DNA from: JBDRNO01 sp043811005
GTDB taxonomy: Bacteria; Bacteroidota; Bacteroidia; NORP154
Direction: 5' to 3'
DNA: 5,200 nt
Assembly: GCA_043811005.1 (NCBI GenBank)
Contig: JBDRNO010000285.1
Location: 1 to 5,200 of the forward strand
How positions within the stretch are numbered: the first letter of the stretch is position 1; every line of letters starts with the position of its first letter. A program made the position numbers and the translations under genes. The notes beneath the pieces are model-generated. The model worked only from the letters and a program-made list of their open reading frames with translations, did no database searches and was not told the origin of the DNA. Below, piece after piece: positions 1-5,200 of this stretch.

Positions 1-733
1 CTTATCTGTGGTCACCGCCTCCCGGGACGGGACAAGGTACCGCCAGTGCCGGTGGTTTGTGTACAGGCACATATGATCTTACAGTTACTGACAGCAATTC
101 ATGCACTGCAAGTACTACTTTTGTAATTGGTGAGCCCCCGGATTTTACAATCACTACCTCATCCACCGATGCTCATTGCGGACAGCCGGATGGTGATGCC
201 ACAGTTTCTGTTAGCGGTGCAACACCGGATTCCTCAGGCAATTATAGCTATCAGTGGGATGCTAATGCAGCTTATCAAACGACTCCTTCTGCCACAGGGC
301 TTACTCCAGGGACATACAACGTTACTATTACCGATTTTAATGGCTGCGTTACTGTTGTACCGGTAACTGTTGGAGATATTCCAGGACCTAGTGCAAGTGC
401 TGTGAGTACACCCGCTACGTGTGAAGGGGATTGTAACGGAACTGCTACAGCCTACGCAACAGGAGGCGCTCAGCCATATACTTATCAATGGAACGACCCA
501 AACAGCCAGACCGATTCAACAGCTACAGGGCTTTGTGCCGTTAATTATTCAGTAACCGTTACGGATATAAATGGTTGTCCTGATGATGAATCCATTGTAA
601 TTACTCACAATCCTTCTCCGAATGCGGATTTTTCAATGATACCGCAAATAACTACCATTATAAATCCGGTAATTACATTTACAAATCTATCCTCAGGCGC
701 TGTCAGTTATGAATGGGATTTTGGCGATACAAC
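1..733 (+). repeat. Duplicated segment, copy A (partner 4480-5200)
   Basis: Aligned in frame with copy B. Bases 1-129 are identical to 4480-4608, and 609-733 are identical to 5076-5200. The part between differs at about 45 codons by hand count and has 12 extra bases near 228-254. The duplication continues beyond the window on both sides as far as can be judged. Confidence 0.95.
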
Positions 734-1175
734 AGACGAATATACATGTTATGATACTACATACAGTTATAACTATACAGGGATGTATGCTGTGATGTTG
801 ATCGCTTATAGTGATTCTGGATGCCCGGATACTGCAATACAAATTGTAATTATCGAGCAGGATTATGCTTTATTTACTCCAAGCGCCTTTACTCCCAATA
901 AAGATGATATAAATGATTATTTCCTGCCACAAGGCATAGGTATTGATGGGGATGGCTTTGAAATGTATATTTATGACAGGTGGGGTGATCTGATCTATGA
1001 AACTGAAGGGGTTTTTGGTGATTATGATCAGATGGCTGAGATCATAGGTTGGGATGGATGTGCAAATGATGGACGAGAAAAAGCTCAGCAAGATGTTTAC
1101 ATCTGGATAGTATATACGGAAGATAAGAACGGAGATATGCACCAATATATCGGGCATGTTACCCTGATACGCTGA
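1..1175 (+). CDS. SprB-repeat / PKD protein with T9SS type B sorting domain, 3' part only
   Basis: The frame is open from base 3 (first full codon) to TGA 1173-1175, giving 390 visible codons. The true start lies left of the window, so no start codon is assigned. In order, the protein has the end of one SprB repeat (3-140), two complete SprB repeats (141-383 and 384-617), a PKD domain with the signature WDFGD at 714-728, and a C-terminal domain from about 870 with FTPSAFTPN, a DRWGDLIYET stretch, GWDG and the ending GHVTLIR. In known families this ending is the T9SS type B sorting signal, recognised after Sec export and used to carry proteins across the outer membrane. The likely role is a secreted or surface-attached adhesin-like protein; this is inferred from architecture and the ligand is unknown. 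Its repeats are paralogous to those of the gene starting at 1719. I see no frameshift or internal stop. Confidence 0.95.
   Translation, partial: YLWSPPPGTGQGTASAGGLCTGTYDLTVTDSNSCTASTTFVIGEPPDFTITTSSTDAHCGQPDGDATVSVSGATPDSSGNYSYQWDANAAYQTTPSATGLTPGTYNVTITDFNGCVTVVPVTVGDIPGPSASAVSTPATCEGDCNGTATAYATGGAQPYTYQWNDPNSQTDSTATGLCAVNYSVTVTDINGCPDDESIVITHNPSPNADFSMIPQITTIINPVITFTNLSSGAVSYEWDFGDTTDEYTCYDTTYSYNYTGMYAVMLIAYSDSGCPDTAIQIVIIEQDYALFTPSAFTPNKDDINDYFLPQGIGIDGDGFEMYIYDRWGDLIYETEGVFGDYDQMAEIIGWDGCANDGREKAQQDVYIWIVYTEDKNGDMHQYIGHVTLIR
3..617 (+). repeat. Last SprB-type repeats of the first gene (one partial, two complete)
   Basis: These are protein-level repeats of about 77-81 residues, each built as Cys, DG/NG-A-T, a Y-x-W core, TGL, TY-x-V-TVTD and NGC. 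The first is cut by the window edge. The second (141-383) has the plain form HCGQPDG and GLT. The third (384-617) has the four-Cys form CEGDC with GLC. They correspond one to one with repeats 8, 9 and 10 of the downstream gene. The second repeat has four extra codons (within PDSSGNYSY, about 228-254) that its downstream counterpart lacks. SprB-type repeats are typical of large Bacteroidota surface proteins, including the gliding adhesin SprB. Confidence 0.9.
618..869 (+). other. PKD domain of the first gene
   Basis: The segment begins NADFSMIPQ and contains TFTNLSSGA, YEWDFGD (WDFGD at 714-728), an SYNYTGMYAVMLIAY strand pair and SGCPDTA. This is the usual PKD order: beta strand, WDFGD, Y-x3-G-Y-x-V, then GC-x-D. 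PKD domains are extracellular beta-sandwich spacers and often sit directly before T9SS type B sorting domains. The first about 116 bases are identical to the PKD start at the right end of the window. Confidence 0.88.
870..1172 (+). other. T9SS type B C-terminal sorting domain (gliding-motility-associated CTD)
   Basis: About 101 residues. Hallmarks are FTPSAFTPNKDDINDYF at the start (family pattern PNAFTPNGDGxNDxF), MYIYDRWGDLIYET in the centre, GWDG, QQDVYIWIVY and the terminal GHVTLIR. In the known family these residues form the signal that routes the protein to the type IX secretion machinery. In type B substrates, fate (attached or released) is less uniform than for type A, so attachment cannot be decided here. 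The expected matching domain of the second gene lies beyond the right edge. Confidence 0.95.
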
Positions 1176-1188
1176 AGCTACAGGGTAA
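1159..1188 (+). terminator. Hairpin straddling the stop codon of the first gene; weak terminator candidate
   Basis: TTACCCTG (1159-1166) and CAGGGTAA (1181-1188) are perfect 8-bp inverted arms with a 14-nt loop holding the TGA stop. G1158 could also pair with C1190 if A1189 bulges. No T-run follows, so it does not look like a standard intrinsic terminator. It could instead affect transcript stability or simply be chance. Confidence 0.35.
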
Positions 1189-1256
1189 ACATTGATATGA
1201 TAAAGCTGTAAATATAAATTAATGAGTCTCCTTTAAAATGTATTTTTTGCTATTAA

Positions 1257-1288
1257 CGGAATAATGGAATATTGGAATGCTGGAATAA
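1257..1288. repeat. Four tandem 8-bp units, (C/T)GGAATNN, with inverted ATTCCA copies downstream
   Basis: The units are CGGAATAA, TGGAATAT, TGGAATGC and TGGAATAA, back to back. The complementary ATTCCA occurs at 1303-1308 and 1319-1324. AATGGAAT (1263-1270) is a perfect 8-bp inverted match to ATTCCATT at 1303-1310 and again at 1319-1326, so alternative hairpins are possible. No coding frame is involved. The function is unknown; it may be a remnant of a dispersed intergenic repeat. Confidence 0.7.
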
Positions 1289-1372
1289 TGGGGCTTTCTA
1301 ACATTCCATTCCTCCAAAATTCCATTGTGGATGATTTTTTGGAAGGGGCTCAATCATAATAAGGTTTTATAA

Positions 1373-1380
1373 TACGTTTG
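1373..1380 (+). promoter_or_regulatory. Possible Bacteroidota -7 promoter element, TACGTTTG
   Basis: TACGTTTG fits the TAnnTTTG consensus known for primary-sigma promoters in Bacteroidota. No TTTG is found at the usual -33 spacing; the nearest upstream TTTG ends at 1341, which is too far. The site is about 340 bp before the second gene. A single six-base match in AT-rich DNA could easily be chance. No better candidate was found nearer 1719, where TACTTTTA at 1694-1701 misses the last G. Confidence 0.2.
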
Positions 1381-1413
1381 AGTTGTGCAACAGGCACCAT
1401 AGTCATTGTCAAT

Positions 1414-1427
1414 TGCCTACTGCCTAC
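1414..1427. repeat. Tandem doublet of TGCCTAC
   Basis: TGCCTAC occurs twice in direct succession, followed by TGTAAACTGCC, which resembles a third decayed unit. It looks like a relic of a short-period intergenic repeat. Confidence 0.6.
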
Positions 1428-1447
1428 TGTAAACTGCCCCATTAAAC

Positions 1448-1502
1448 ATTCCCCGCTTAACTTATATCACTATATCCCGATTCCCCGTTTCCCCATTCCC
1501 CG
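1448..1502. repeat. Three direct copies of ATTCCCCG
   Basis: Exact copies lie at 1448-1455, 1480-1487 and 1495-1502, and a variant GTTTCCCC lies between the last two at 1487-1494. The plus strand is strongly pyrimidine-rich around the last two copies. The spacing is irregular (32 then 15 bp), unlike a CRISPR array or an obvious operator pair. Confidence 0.65.
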
Positions 1503-1718
1503 TTTTTTAATTTATTTCCCTTTTGTTATTTTATATAATAATCGTGTTAATTATAATATAATAACTTTATGTAAAATATTGGCAACCAAATTGTATGTTT
1601 ATCGTCTATATTAAAAAGAGATTAACATCAACACTTTTCACCTGTATATTAGAAAATTTAATTAAATGACAAAAAAGCATTTCATTTTTTTTACTACTTT
1701 TATATCGAATTTTAAGTT

Positions 1719-1787
1719 ATGAGATTATTATTTTTAAATATAATTTTTATTTTTTCCCTTTCCTGTATTATCAATGACTTATCTGCC
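1719..1787 (+). other. Signal peptide of the second gene
   Basis: Residues 1-23 begin with MR, then a hydrophobic run LLFLNIIFIFSLS, and end in LSA just before Q24. Cleavage at A23/Q24 fits the common Bacteroidota 'SAQ' site for signal peptidase I. A Cys at residue 16 is preceded by SLS, which is a poor lipobox, so a lipoprotein is unlikely. Confidence 0.85.
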
Positions 1788-4700
1788 CAGGTATCTAATG
1801 ATGACTGTTTAGGCGCAATTGATTTAGGTGCTTTAACAGCCCCTACACCTTGTCCGAGTACAACAGGAGTTACTCAATCTTTTAGCCTGAACAATACGGG
1901 CGCTGTTGCTGAAGTCCCCTACACTTACCTTGTGGGTTGTCAGCCATCAGGCGACATGGCCGCACCTGCCGCTGATGTTTGGTATACATTTACTGCCTCT
2001 GCAAATATTATTGATGTTAATATTACCGGTGGTTTAAATGATCCGAGTGTTGGTTTATATGAAGGACCAAATTGCAGTAATTTGATAGGCAGGGGATGTG
2101 CAAATGGTTCAGGTGGCTCATTATCGGCAACCTTTCAACCTCTATCGCCCGGAAATTTATATTACTTTCAGATCAGCGGTGGAAATGTAGCCGACCAGGG
2201 TAGCTTCACTATGTCAATAACAAGCTATAATAATTGTGATCCGTGTTTGATCACTTCTGCATTAACATCAAACCCACCCTCAAACGGGGGCTTCTATAAT
2301 ACAGGGGAAACAGTATCGTTTTGTTTTACTGTGACTGAATGGTCTCAAACTGCTGTTAACTGGATACATGCTGTTATACCTACTTTTGGCCCCGGATGGG
2401 ATTTGAGCACACTGGTTGTTTATCCCCCTGCATCTTGTGACGGTGTAGGCAGTTGGGATTGGTATACTAGTGTAACAGGTGATTACACAGGAATCACTTA
2501 CGGCCCCGGGTTCTATTATGAGTCTACTGCAACGTGCCTTTTTTGTTTTTCAGATCCTGCGGATCCCGGGGATAATTATGGAGATAATTGCACGGGAAGT
2601 GTAAATTGGCAATTCTGCTGGGATATTACTGTTGCATCATGCCCCCCTAATACTATGGGAACAAGTTTAAACATTTCAATTGATACTTATGGAGATGCTG
2701 AAACCGGTTCATGGGCATCTATGGGTTGTGAATTAGACCCAATCTACAATTTTTTTGCCACTGCAATATGTTGTGAAGACCCACTCGTATCGGTTGACAA
2801 TAATGTATCCTGTTACGGAGGGAATGATGGTCAGGCAACATCTACTGGACAGGGCGTTACACCTTTTACATTTTCATGGAATACTTCCCCGGTGCAAAAT
2901 ACGGCAACCGCTGCAGGATTATCAGCCGGAACATATACTGTTACGGTTATTGATAGTGTAGGGTGTTTTGGTACAATTAGCGCTACAATAACCGAACCGT
3001 CAACAATTTCCTTATCCATATCTTCCACACCTTCCACATGCGGGATTAACGATGGTACTGCAACTGTATCTGCTTCAGGGGGAACCGGCTCATACACTTA
3101 TTCATGGTCACCTAGCGGAGGGAATGCGGCAGTTGCTACAGGTTTAGCTGCGGGAATATACACCGTTACAGTTTATGATTCAAACGGGTGTATACAAACG
3201 GATATTGTAACTGTTACAAGTAGCGGTGGGCCTTCAGCAAATATCACATCATCAATAAATGTAGGTTGCTTTGGTGGCAGTGACGGGGTAGCAACAGTGA
3301 CTGCTTCGGGAGGAACTACCCCCTATACCTATTCATGGTCTCCAAGTGGTGGTAACGGAGTAATAGCAACCGGGCTGGTAGCCGGATTCTATACGATTAC
3401 AGTTACTGATGCCGGTGGTTGTTCAGCTGTTGATACTGTAACCATAACAGAACCTTCGTTATTGTCAGCAACAGTGATAAATAGCACTGATGTTTTATGT
3501 TATGGAAGCAGTGACGGTACAGCTACTGTATCTGTTTCAACCGGAACTTCTCCCTATACCTATTTCTGGTCACCAAGCGGAGGTAACAATGCTACTGCAA
3601 CAGGATTATTAGCAGGTTCTTATACTGTTAATGTTACTGATGCCAATGGTTGTAGTGGTTCTGATAATGTTACAATAACAGAACCGTCATCTCTTATTTT
3701 ATCATTAAATTCTACTCCGGCAGTTTGTGGAAATTTAGATGGAACGGCAACTGTCACTGCTTCAGGTGGTATCGGCTCTTATACCTATTTTTGGGATGAC
3801 CCGGGTTCACAAATTACTGCTATTGCAACGGGACTTCCGGGTGGTACATATACTGTTAATGTAACAGATGCAAATGGCTGTTTGACGATTGATTCTGTTA
3901 TTGTTAATGAAACATCATCATTATCTATCAACTTTACTACAATTGACGCTGCCTGTTCCGGCAGTTGTGACGGAAGTGCCACAGCAAATCCTTCAGGTGG
4001 GACTGCTCCATATACCTATCAATGGAATGATGCCGGCAGCCAGACAACTCCAACTGCAACCGGCTTATGTGGCGGCACATACTCTGTTATTGTTTCCGAT
4101 GTGTCAGGATGTGCCGATACAAACACTGTCAACATAAATGAACCAACTATTTTATCATCATCTTTTTCATCAACAGATGTTATATGTTACGGGCAATGTA
4201 ATGGTTCCGCTACGGTCACCACAAGCGGTGGAACATCTCCTTATACATCTCTTTGGGATGACCCTGGCTCACAAGCAACATCCACAGCAACAGGACTTTG
4301 CCCTGGTAATTATACCTATACTCTTACCGATGCCAATGGGTGTATTGATATTACGAATGTTACCATTAATGAACCACCTTTATTAACACTTAATTTTGAC
4401 AAGTTTGATGCTCTCTGCTATGGTAGTTGTAATGGATATGCTGTTGTCGTTCCACAGGGAGGGACAGGTTCAACTTACACTTATCTGTGGTCACCGCCTC
4501 CCGGGACGGGACAAGGTACCGCCAGTGCCGGTGGTTTGTGTACAGGCACATATGATCTTACAGTTACTGACAGCAATTCATGCACTGCAAGTACTACTTT
4601 TGTAATTGATGAACCACCGGATTTTACAATTGATACCTCATCCACCGATGCCCATTGCGGACTGCCTGATGGTGATGCCACTGTTACTGTTGGCGGTGCA

Positions 4701-5200
4701 ACACCTGGCTATACCTATCAGTGGGATGCTAATGCCGGTTATCAAACTGCTTCTATTGCCACAGGGCTTAAACCAGAGACATACAATGTTACTGTTACCG
4801 ATTTTAATGGCTGCGTTACTGTTGTACCGGTAACTGTTGGAGATATCCCAGGTCCTAATGCAAGTGCGGTTAGTACACCCGCTACATGTGAAGGGGATTG
4901 TGATGGTACTGCTACAGCCAGCGCAACAGGAGGCGCTCAGCCATATACTTATCAATGGGACGACCCGGACAACCAGACCGGTTATACTGCTACAGGGCTT
5001 TGTGCTGTTAATTATTCAGTAATCGTTACGGATATAAATGGTTGTCCTGATAATGTATCCATTGGAATTACTCATAATCCTTCTCCGAATGCGGATTTTT
5101 CAATGATACCGCAAATAACTACCATTATAAATCCGGTAATTACATTTACAAATCTATCCTCAGGCGCTGTCAGTTATGAATGGGATTTTGGCGATACAAC
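1719..5200 (+). CDS. Large secreted SprB-repeat protein, 5' part (N-terminal 1160 residues)
   Basis: The frame is open from ATG 1719 to the right edge with no stop (1160 full codons). The start is well fixed: an in-frame TAA lies at 1713-1715, one codon upstream, and a signal peptide follows at once. No Shine-Dalgarno is visible, which is usual in Bacteroidota. In order: signal peptide (residues 1-23), PPC-like beta domain (about 27-170), an unnamed Cys/Trp-rich domain (173-352), ten SprB repeats (about 356-1122) and the start of a PKD domain with WDFGD at the edge. By comparison with the paralogue ending at 1175, it should finish with PKD plus T9SS type B sorting domain near position 5642, about 1300 residues in all; this is inference. 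Export by Sec then T9SS and a role as a cell-surface or released adhesin-like protein are inferred from architecture. Codon use looks even throughout, with no frameshift seen. Confidence 0.95.
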   Translation, partial: MRLLFLNIIFIFSLSCIINDLSAQVSNDDCLGAIDLGALTAPTPCPSTTGVTQSFSLNNTGAVAEVPYTYLVGCQPSGDMAAPAADVWYTFTASANIIDVNITGGLNDPSVGLYEGPNCSNLIGRGCANGSGGSLSATFQPLSPGNLYYFQISGGNVADQGSFTMSITSYNNCDPCLITSALTSNPPSNGGFYNTGETVSFCFTVTEWSQTAVNWIHAVIPTFGPGWDLSTLVVYPPASCDGVGSWDWYTSVTGDYTGITYGPGFYYESTATCLFCFSDPADPGDNYGDNCTGSVNWQFCWDITVASCPPNTMGTSLNISIDTYGDAETGSWASMGCELDPIYNFFATAICCEDPLVSVDNNVSCYGGNDGQATSTGQGVTPFTFSWNTSPVQNTATAAGLSAGTYTVTVIDSVGCFGTISATITEPSTISLSISSTPSTCGINDGTATVSASGGTGSYTYSWSPSGGNAAVATGLAAGIYTVTVYDSNGCIQTDIVTVTSSGGPSANITSSINVGCFGGSDGVATVTASGGTTPYTYSWSPSGGNGVIATGLVAGFYTITVTDAGGCSAVDTVTITEPSLLSATVINSTDVLCYGSSDGTATVSVSTGTSPYTYFWSPSGGNNATATGLLAGSYTVNVTDANGCSGSDNVTITEPSSLILSLNSTPAVCGNLDGTATVTASGGIGSYTYFWDDPGSQITAIATGLPGGTYTVNVTDANGCLTIDSVIVNETSSLSINFTTIDAACSGSCDGSATANPSGGTAPYTYQWNDAGSQTTPTATGLCGGTYSVIVSDVSGCADTNTVNINEPTILSSSFSSTDVICYGQCNGSATVTTSGGTSPYTSLWDDPGSQATSTATGLCPGNYTYTLTDANGCIDITNVTINEPPLLTLNFDKFDALCYGSCNGYAVVVPQGGTGSTYTYLWSPPPGTGQGTASAGGLCTGTYDLTVTDSNSCTASTTFVIDEPPDFTIDTSSTDAHCGLPDGDATVTVGGATPGYTYQWDANAGYQTASIATGLKPETYNVTVTDFNGCVTVVPVTVGDIPGPNASAVSTPATCEGDCDGTATASATGGAQPYTYQWDDPDNQTGYTATGLCAVNYSVIVTDINGCPDNVSIGITHNPSPNADFSMIPQITTIINPVITFTNLSSGAVSYEWDFGDT
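1797..2228 (+). other. N-terminal PPC-like beta domain of the second gene
   Basis: Residues about 27-170. The domain opens with NDDCLGAIDLG, then has ADVWYTFTA (W88), a GLYEGPNCSNL strand and LSPGNLYYFQISGG (Y148-Y149). This order (NDxCxxA, DVWYxF, LYxGxxC, LxPGxxYY) is that of the prepeptidase-C-terminal-like beta-sandwich modules common at the front of Bacteroidota secreted proteins. These usually act as non-catalytic binding or folding modules. Assignment is by pattern, not a profile search. Confidence 0.6.
2235..2774 (+). other. Unnamed Cys/Trp-rich domain between the PPC-like domain and the SprB repeats
   Basis: Residues 173-352, from CDPC (C173, C176) to the CC pair (C351-C352). Notable motifs are GETVSFCFTV, NWIHAVIPTFGPGWD (W215, W227), a WDWY cluster (246-249), GPGFYYE (262-268), NWQFCWDI and GSWASMGC. 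It is rich in aromatic residues and cysteines, as in extracellular carbohydrate-binding or structural beta domains. I cannot assign a family with confidence and see no catalytic motif. Confidence 0.5.
2784..5084 (+). repeat. Array of ten SprB-type repeats in the second gene
   Basis: Approximate units: 2784-3002, 3003-3230, 3231-3458, 3459-3689, 3690-3917, 3918-4148, 4149-4379, 4380-4619, 4620-4850 and 4851-5084. The first Cys of each unit lies at residues 365, 441, 517, 594, 670, 746, 823, 900, 980 and 1057, so the period is 76-80. Each unit has an opening Cys and DG or NG, a Y-x-W core, a TGL-like turn, TYxVxVTD and a closing Cys (mostly NGC), and most end in an NEP or TEP linker. Repeats 2-4 share WSPSGGN; 5 and 7 share WDDPGSQ. 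Repeats 6, 7, 8 and 10 have two extra cysteines (CxxxC plus GLC). The conserved pair probably forms one disulfide per repeat. Confidence 0.92.
4480..5200 (+). repeat. Duplicated segment, copy B (partner 1-733)
   Basis: This is the second copy in the same orientation, offset by 4479 bases on the left and 4467 on the right because of the 12-base length difference. It covers the end of SprB repeat 8, repeats 9 and 10 and the PKD start. The offset is the apparent gene-to-gene period of the tandem pair. Confidence 0.95.
5085..5200 (+). other. Start of PKD domain of the second gene, cut by the window edge
   Basis: The segment begins PNADFSMIPQ and reaches YEWDFGDT at the last bases. All visible bases are identical to 618-733 of the first gene, so the rest of the PKD domain and the sorting domain are expected to follow. 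Confidence 0.88.

Larger units (their letters stand above)
1176..1718. other. Intergenic spacer, 543 bp, no convincing gene
   Basis: The spacer separates two co-directional paralogues. The left part (to about 1330) holds GGAAT/ATTCC micro-repeats. The middle (about 1400-1502) is pyrimidine-rich with TGCCTAC and ATTCCCCG repeats. The right part (about 1503-1718) is very AT-rich and presumably carries the promoter and leader of the second gene. A 78-codon frame can be read at 1378-1614 from a TTG, but its Pro/Ile/Tyr-rich translation over micro-repeats has no domain character and no ribosome-binding signal, so I do not call it. No tRNA-like or riboswitch-like fold was recognised. Confidence 0.7.

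Noticed and set aside
1..60. Possibility that the first gene starts inside the window at the TTG near 57
   Set aside because: The frame is open to the left edge, bases 3-56 encode a continuing SprB repeat matching 4482-4535, and a start in mid-repeat would lack a signal peptide.
234..1157. Minus-strand open frames opposite the first gene
   Set aside because: The plus-strand frame has unmistakable PKD and T9SS sorting-domain motifs; the antisense translations show no recognisable pattern.
1378..1614. A 78-codon open frame in the spacer beginning with TTG
   Set aside because: It runs over ATTCCCCG and TGCCTAC micro-repeats, has no ribosome-binding signal and no domain-like composition; it is most likely chance.
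1503..1718. Sigma-70-like TATAAT boxes in the AT-rich leader
   Set aside because: TATAAT-like strings are expected by chance in such AT-rich DNA, and none has a properly spaced partner element.
1719..1790. Lipoprotein signal with Cys at residue 16
   Set aside because: The residues before it (SLS) do not fit a lipobox, and a better signal peptidase I site (LSA before Q24) follows.
2755..5022. Several shorter open frames in other frames and on the minus strand across the repeat region
   Set aside because: They are shadows of the long plus-strand frame from 1719. Codon periodicity of Thr/Gly/Ser-rich repeats keeps alternative frames open, and their similar translations simply mirror the repeats.
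2784..5084. Regular spacing of similar sequence, considered as CRISPR or a DNA satellite
   Set aside because: The period is about 230 bp, always a multiple of three, and similarity is at protein level with diverged bases; there are no short identical repeats with unique spacers.

Overview
The window looks like Bacteroidota DNA. It is AT-leaning, has AT-rich gene spacers, lacks a Shine-Dalgarno sequence before the one visible start, and encodes proteins built from SprB-type repeats, a PKD domain and a C-terminal sorting domain of the type IX secretion system (T9SS, 'type B' or gliding-motility-associated C-terminal family). These are large secreted, probably surface-exposed, adhesin-like proteins. 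Nothing in the window identifies the genus, and no RNA gene, insertion sequence or CRISPR array was seen.

Layout: (1) 1-1175, the 3' end of a first repeat-protein gene. It runs in from beyond the left edge and carries the end of one SprB repeat, two complete repeats, a PKD domain and the sorting domain, stopping at TGA 1173-1175. (2) 1176-1718, a 543-bp spacer with no convincing gene. It holds several decayed short repeats (an 8-bp-period GGAAT array, a TGCCTAC doublet, three ATTCCCCG copies) and then a very AT-rich leader. (3) 1719 to beyond 5200, one uninterrupted reading frame of at least 1160 codons: signal peptide, PPC-like beta domain, a Cys/Trp-rich domain that I cannot name, ten SprB repeats spaced about 76-80 residues apart, and the beginning of a PKD domain at the right edge. 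Its expected tail (rest of the PKD domain plus sorting domain) lies outside the window.

The two genes are tandem paralogues in the same orientation. Positions 1-733 align with 4480-5200, differing in length by one 12-base (4-codon) stretch. Identity is mosaic: 129 bp are perfectly identical at one end and at least 125 bp at the other (running off the window), while the middle of about 470 bp differs at roughly one base in nine. That pattern suggests gene conversion or unequal exchange between neighbouring copies. A second notable pattern lies inside the repeats. Four of the ten SprB repeats have a C-x3-C motif, and exactly those four also have a Cys in the downstream 'GLC' position, so a second disulfide appears to come and go as a unit. 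Both genes probably supply alternative cell-surface or released proteins exported by the T9SS, but no ligand or function can be read from the sequence.
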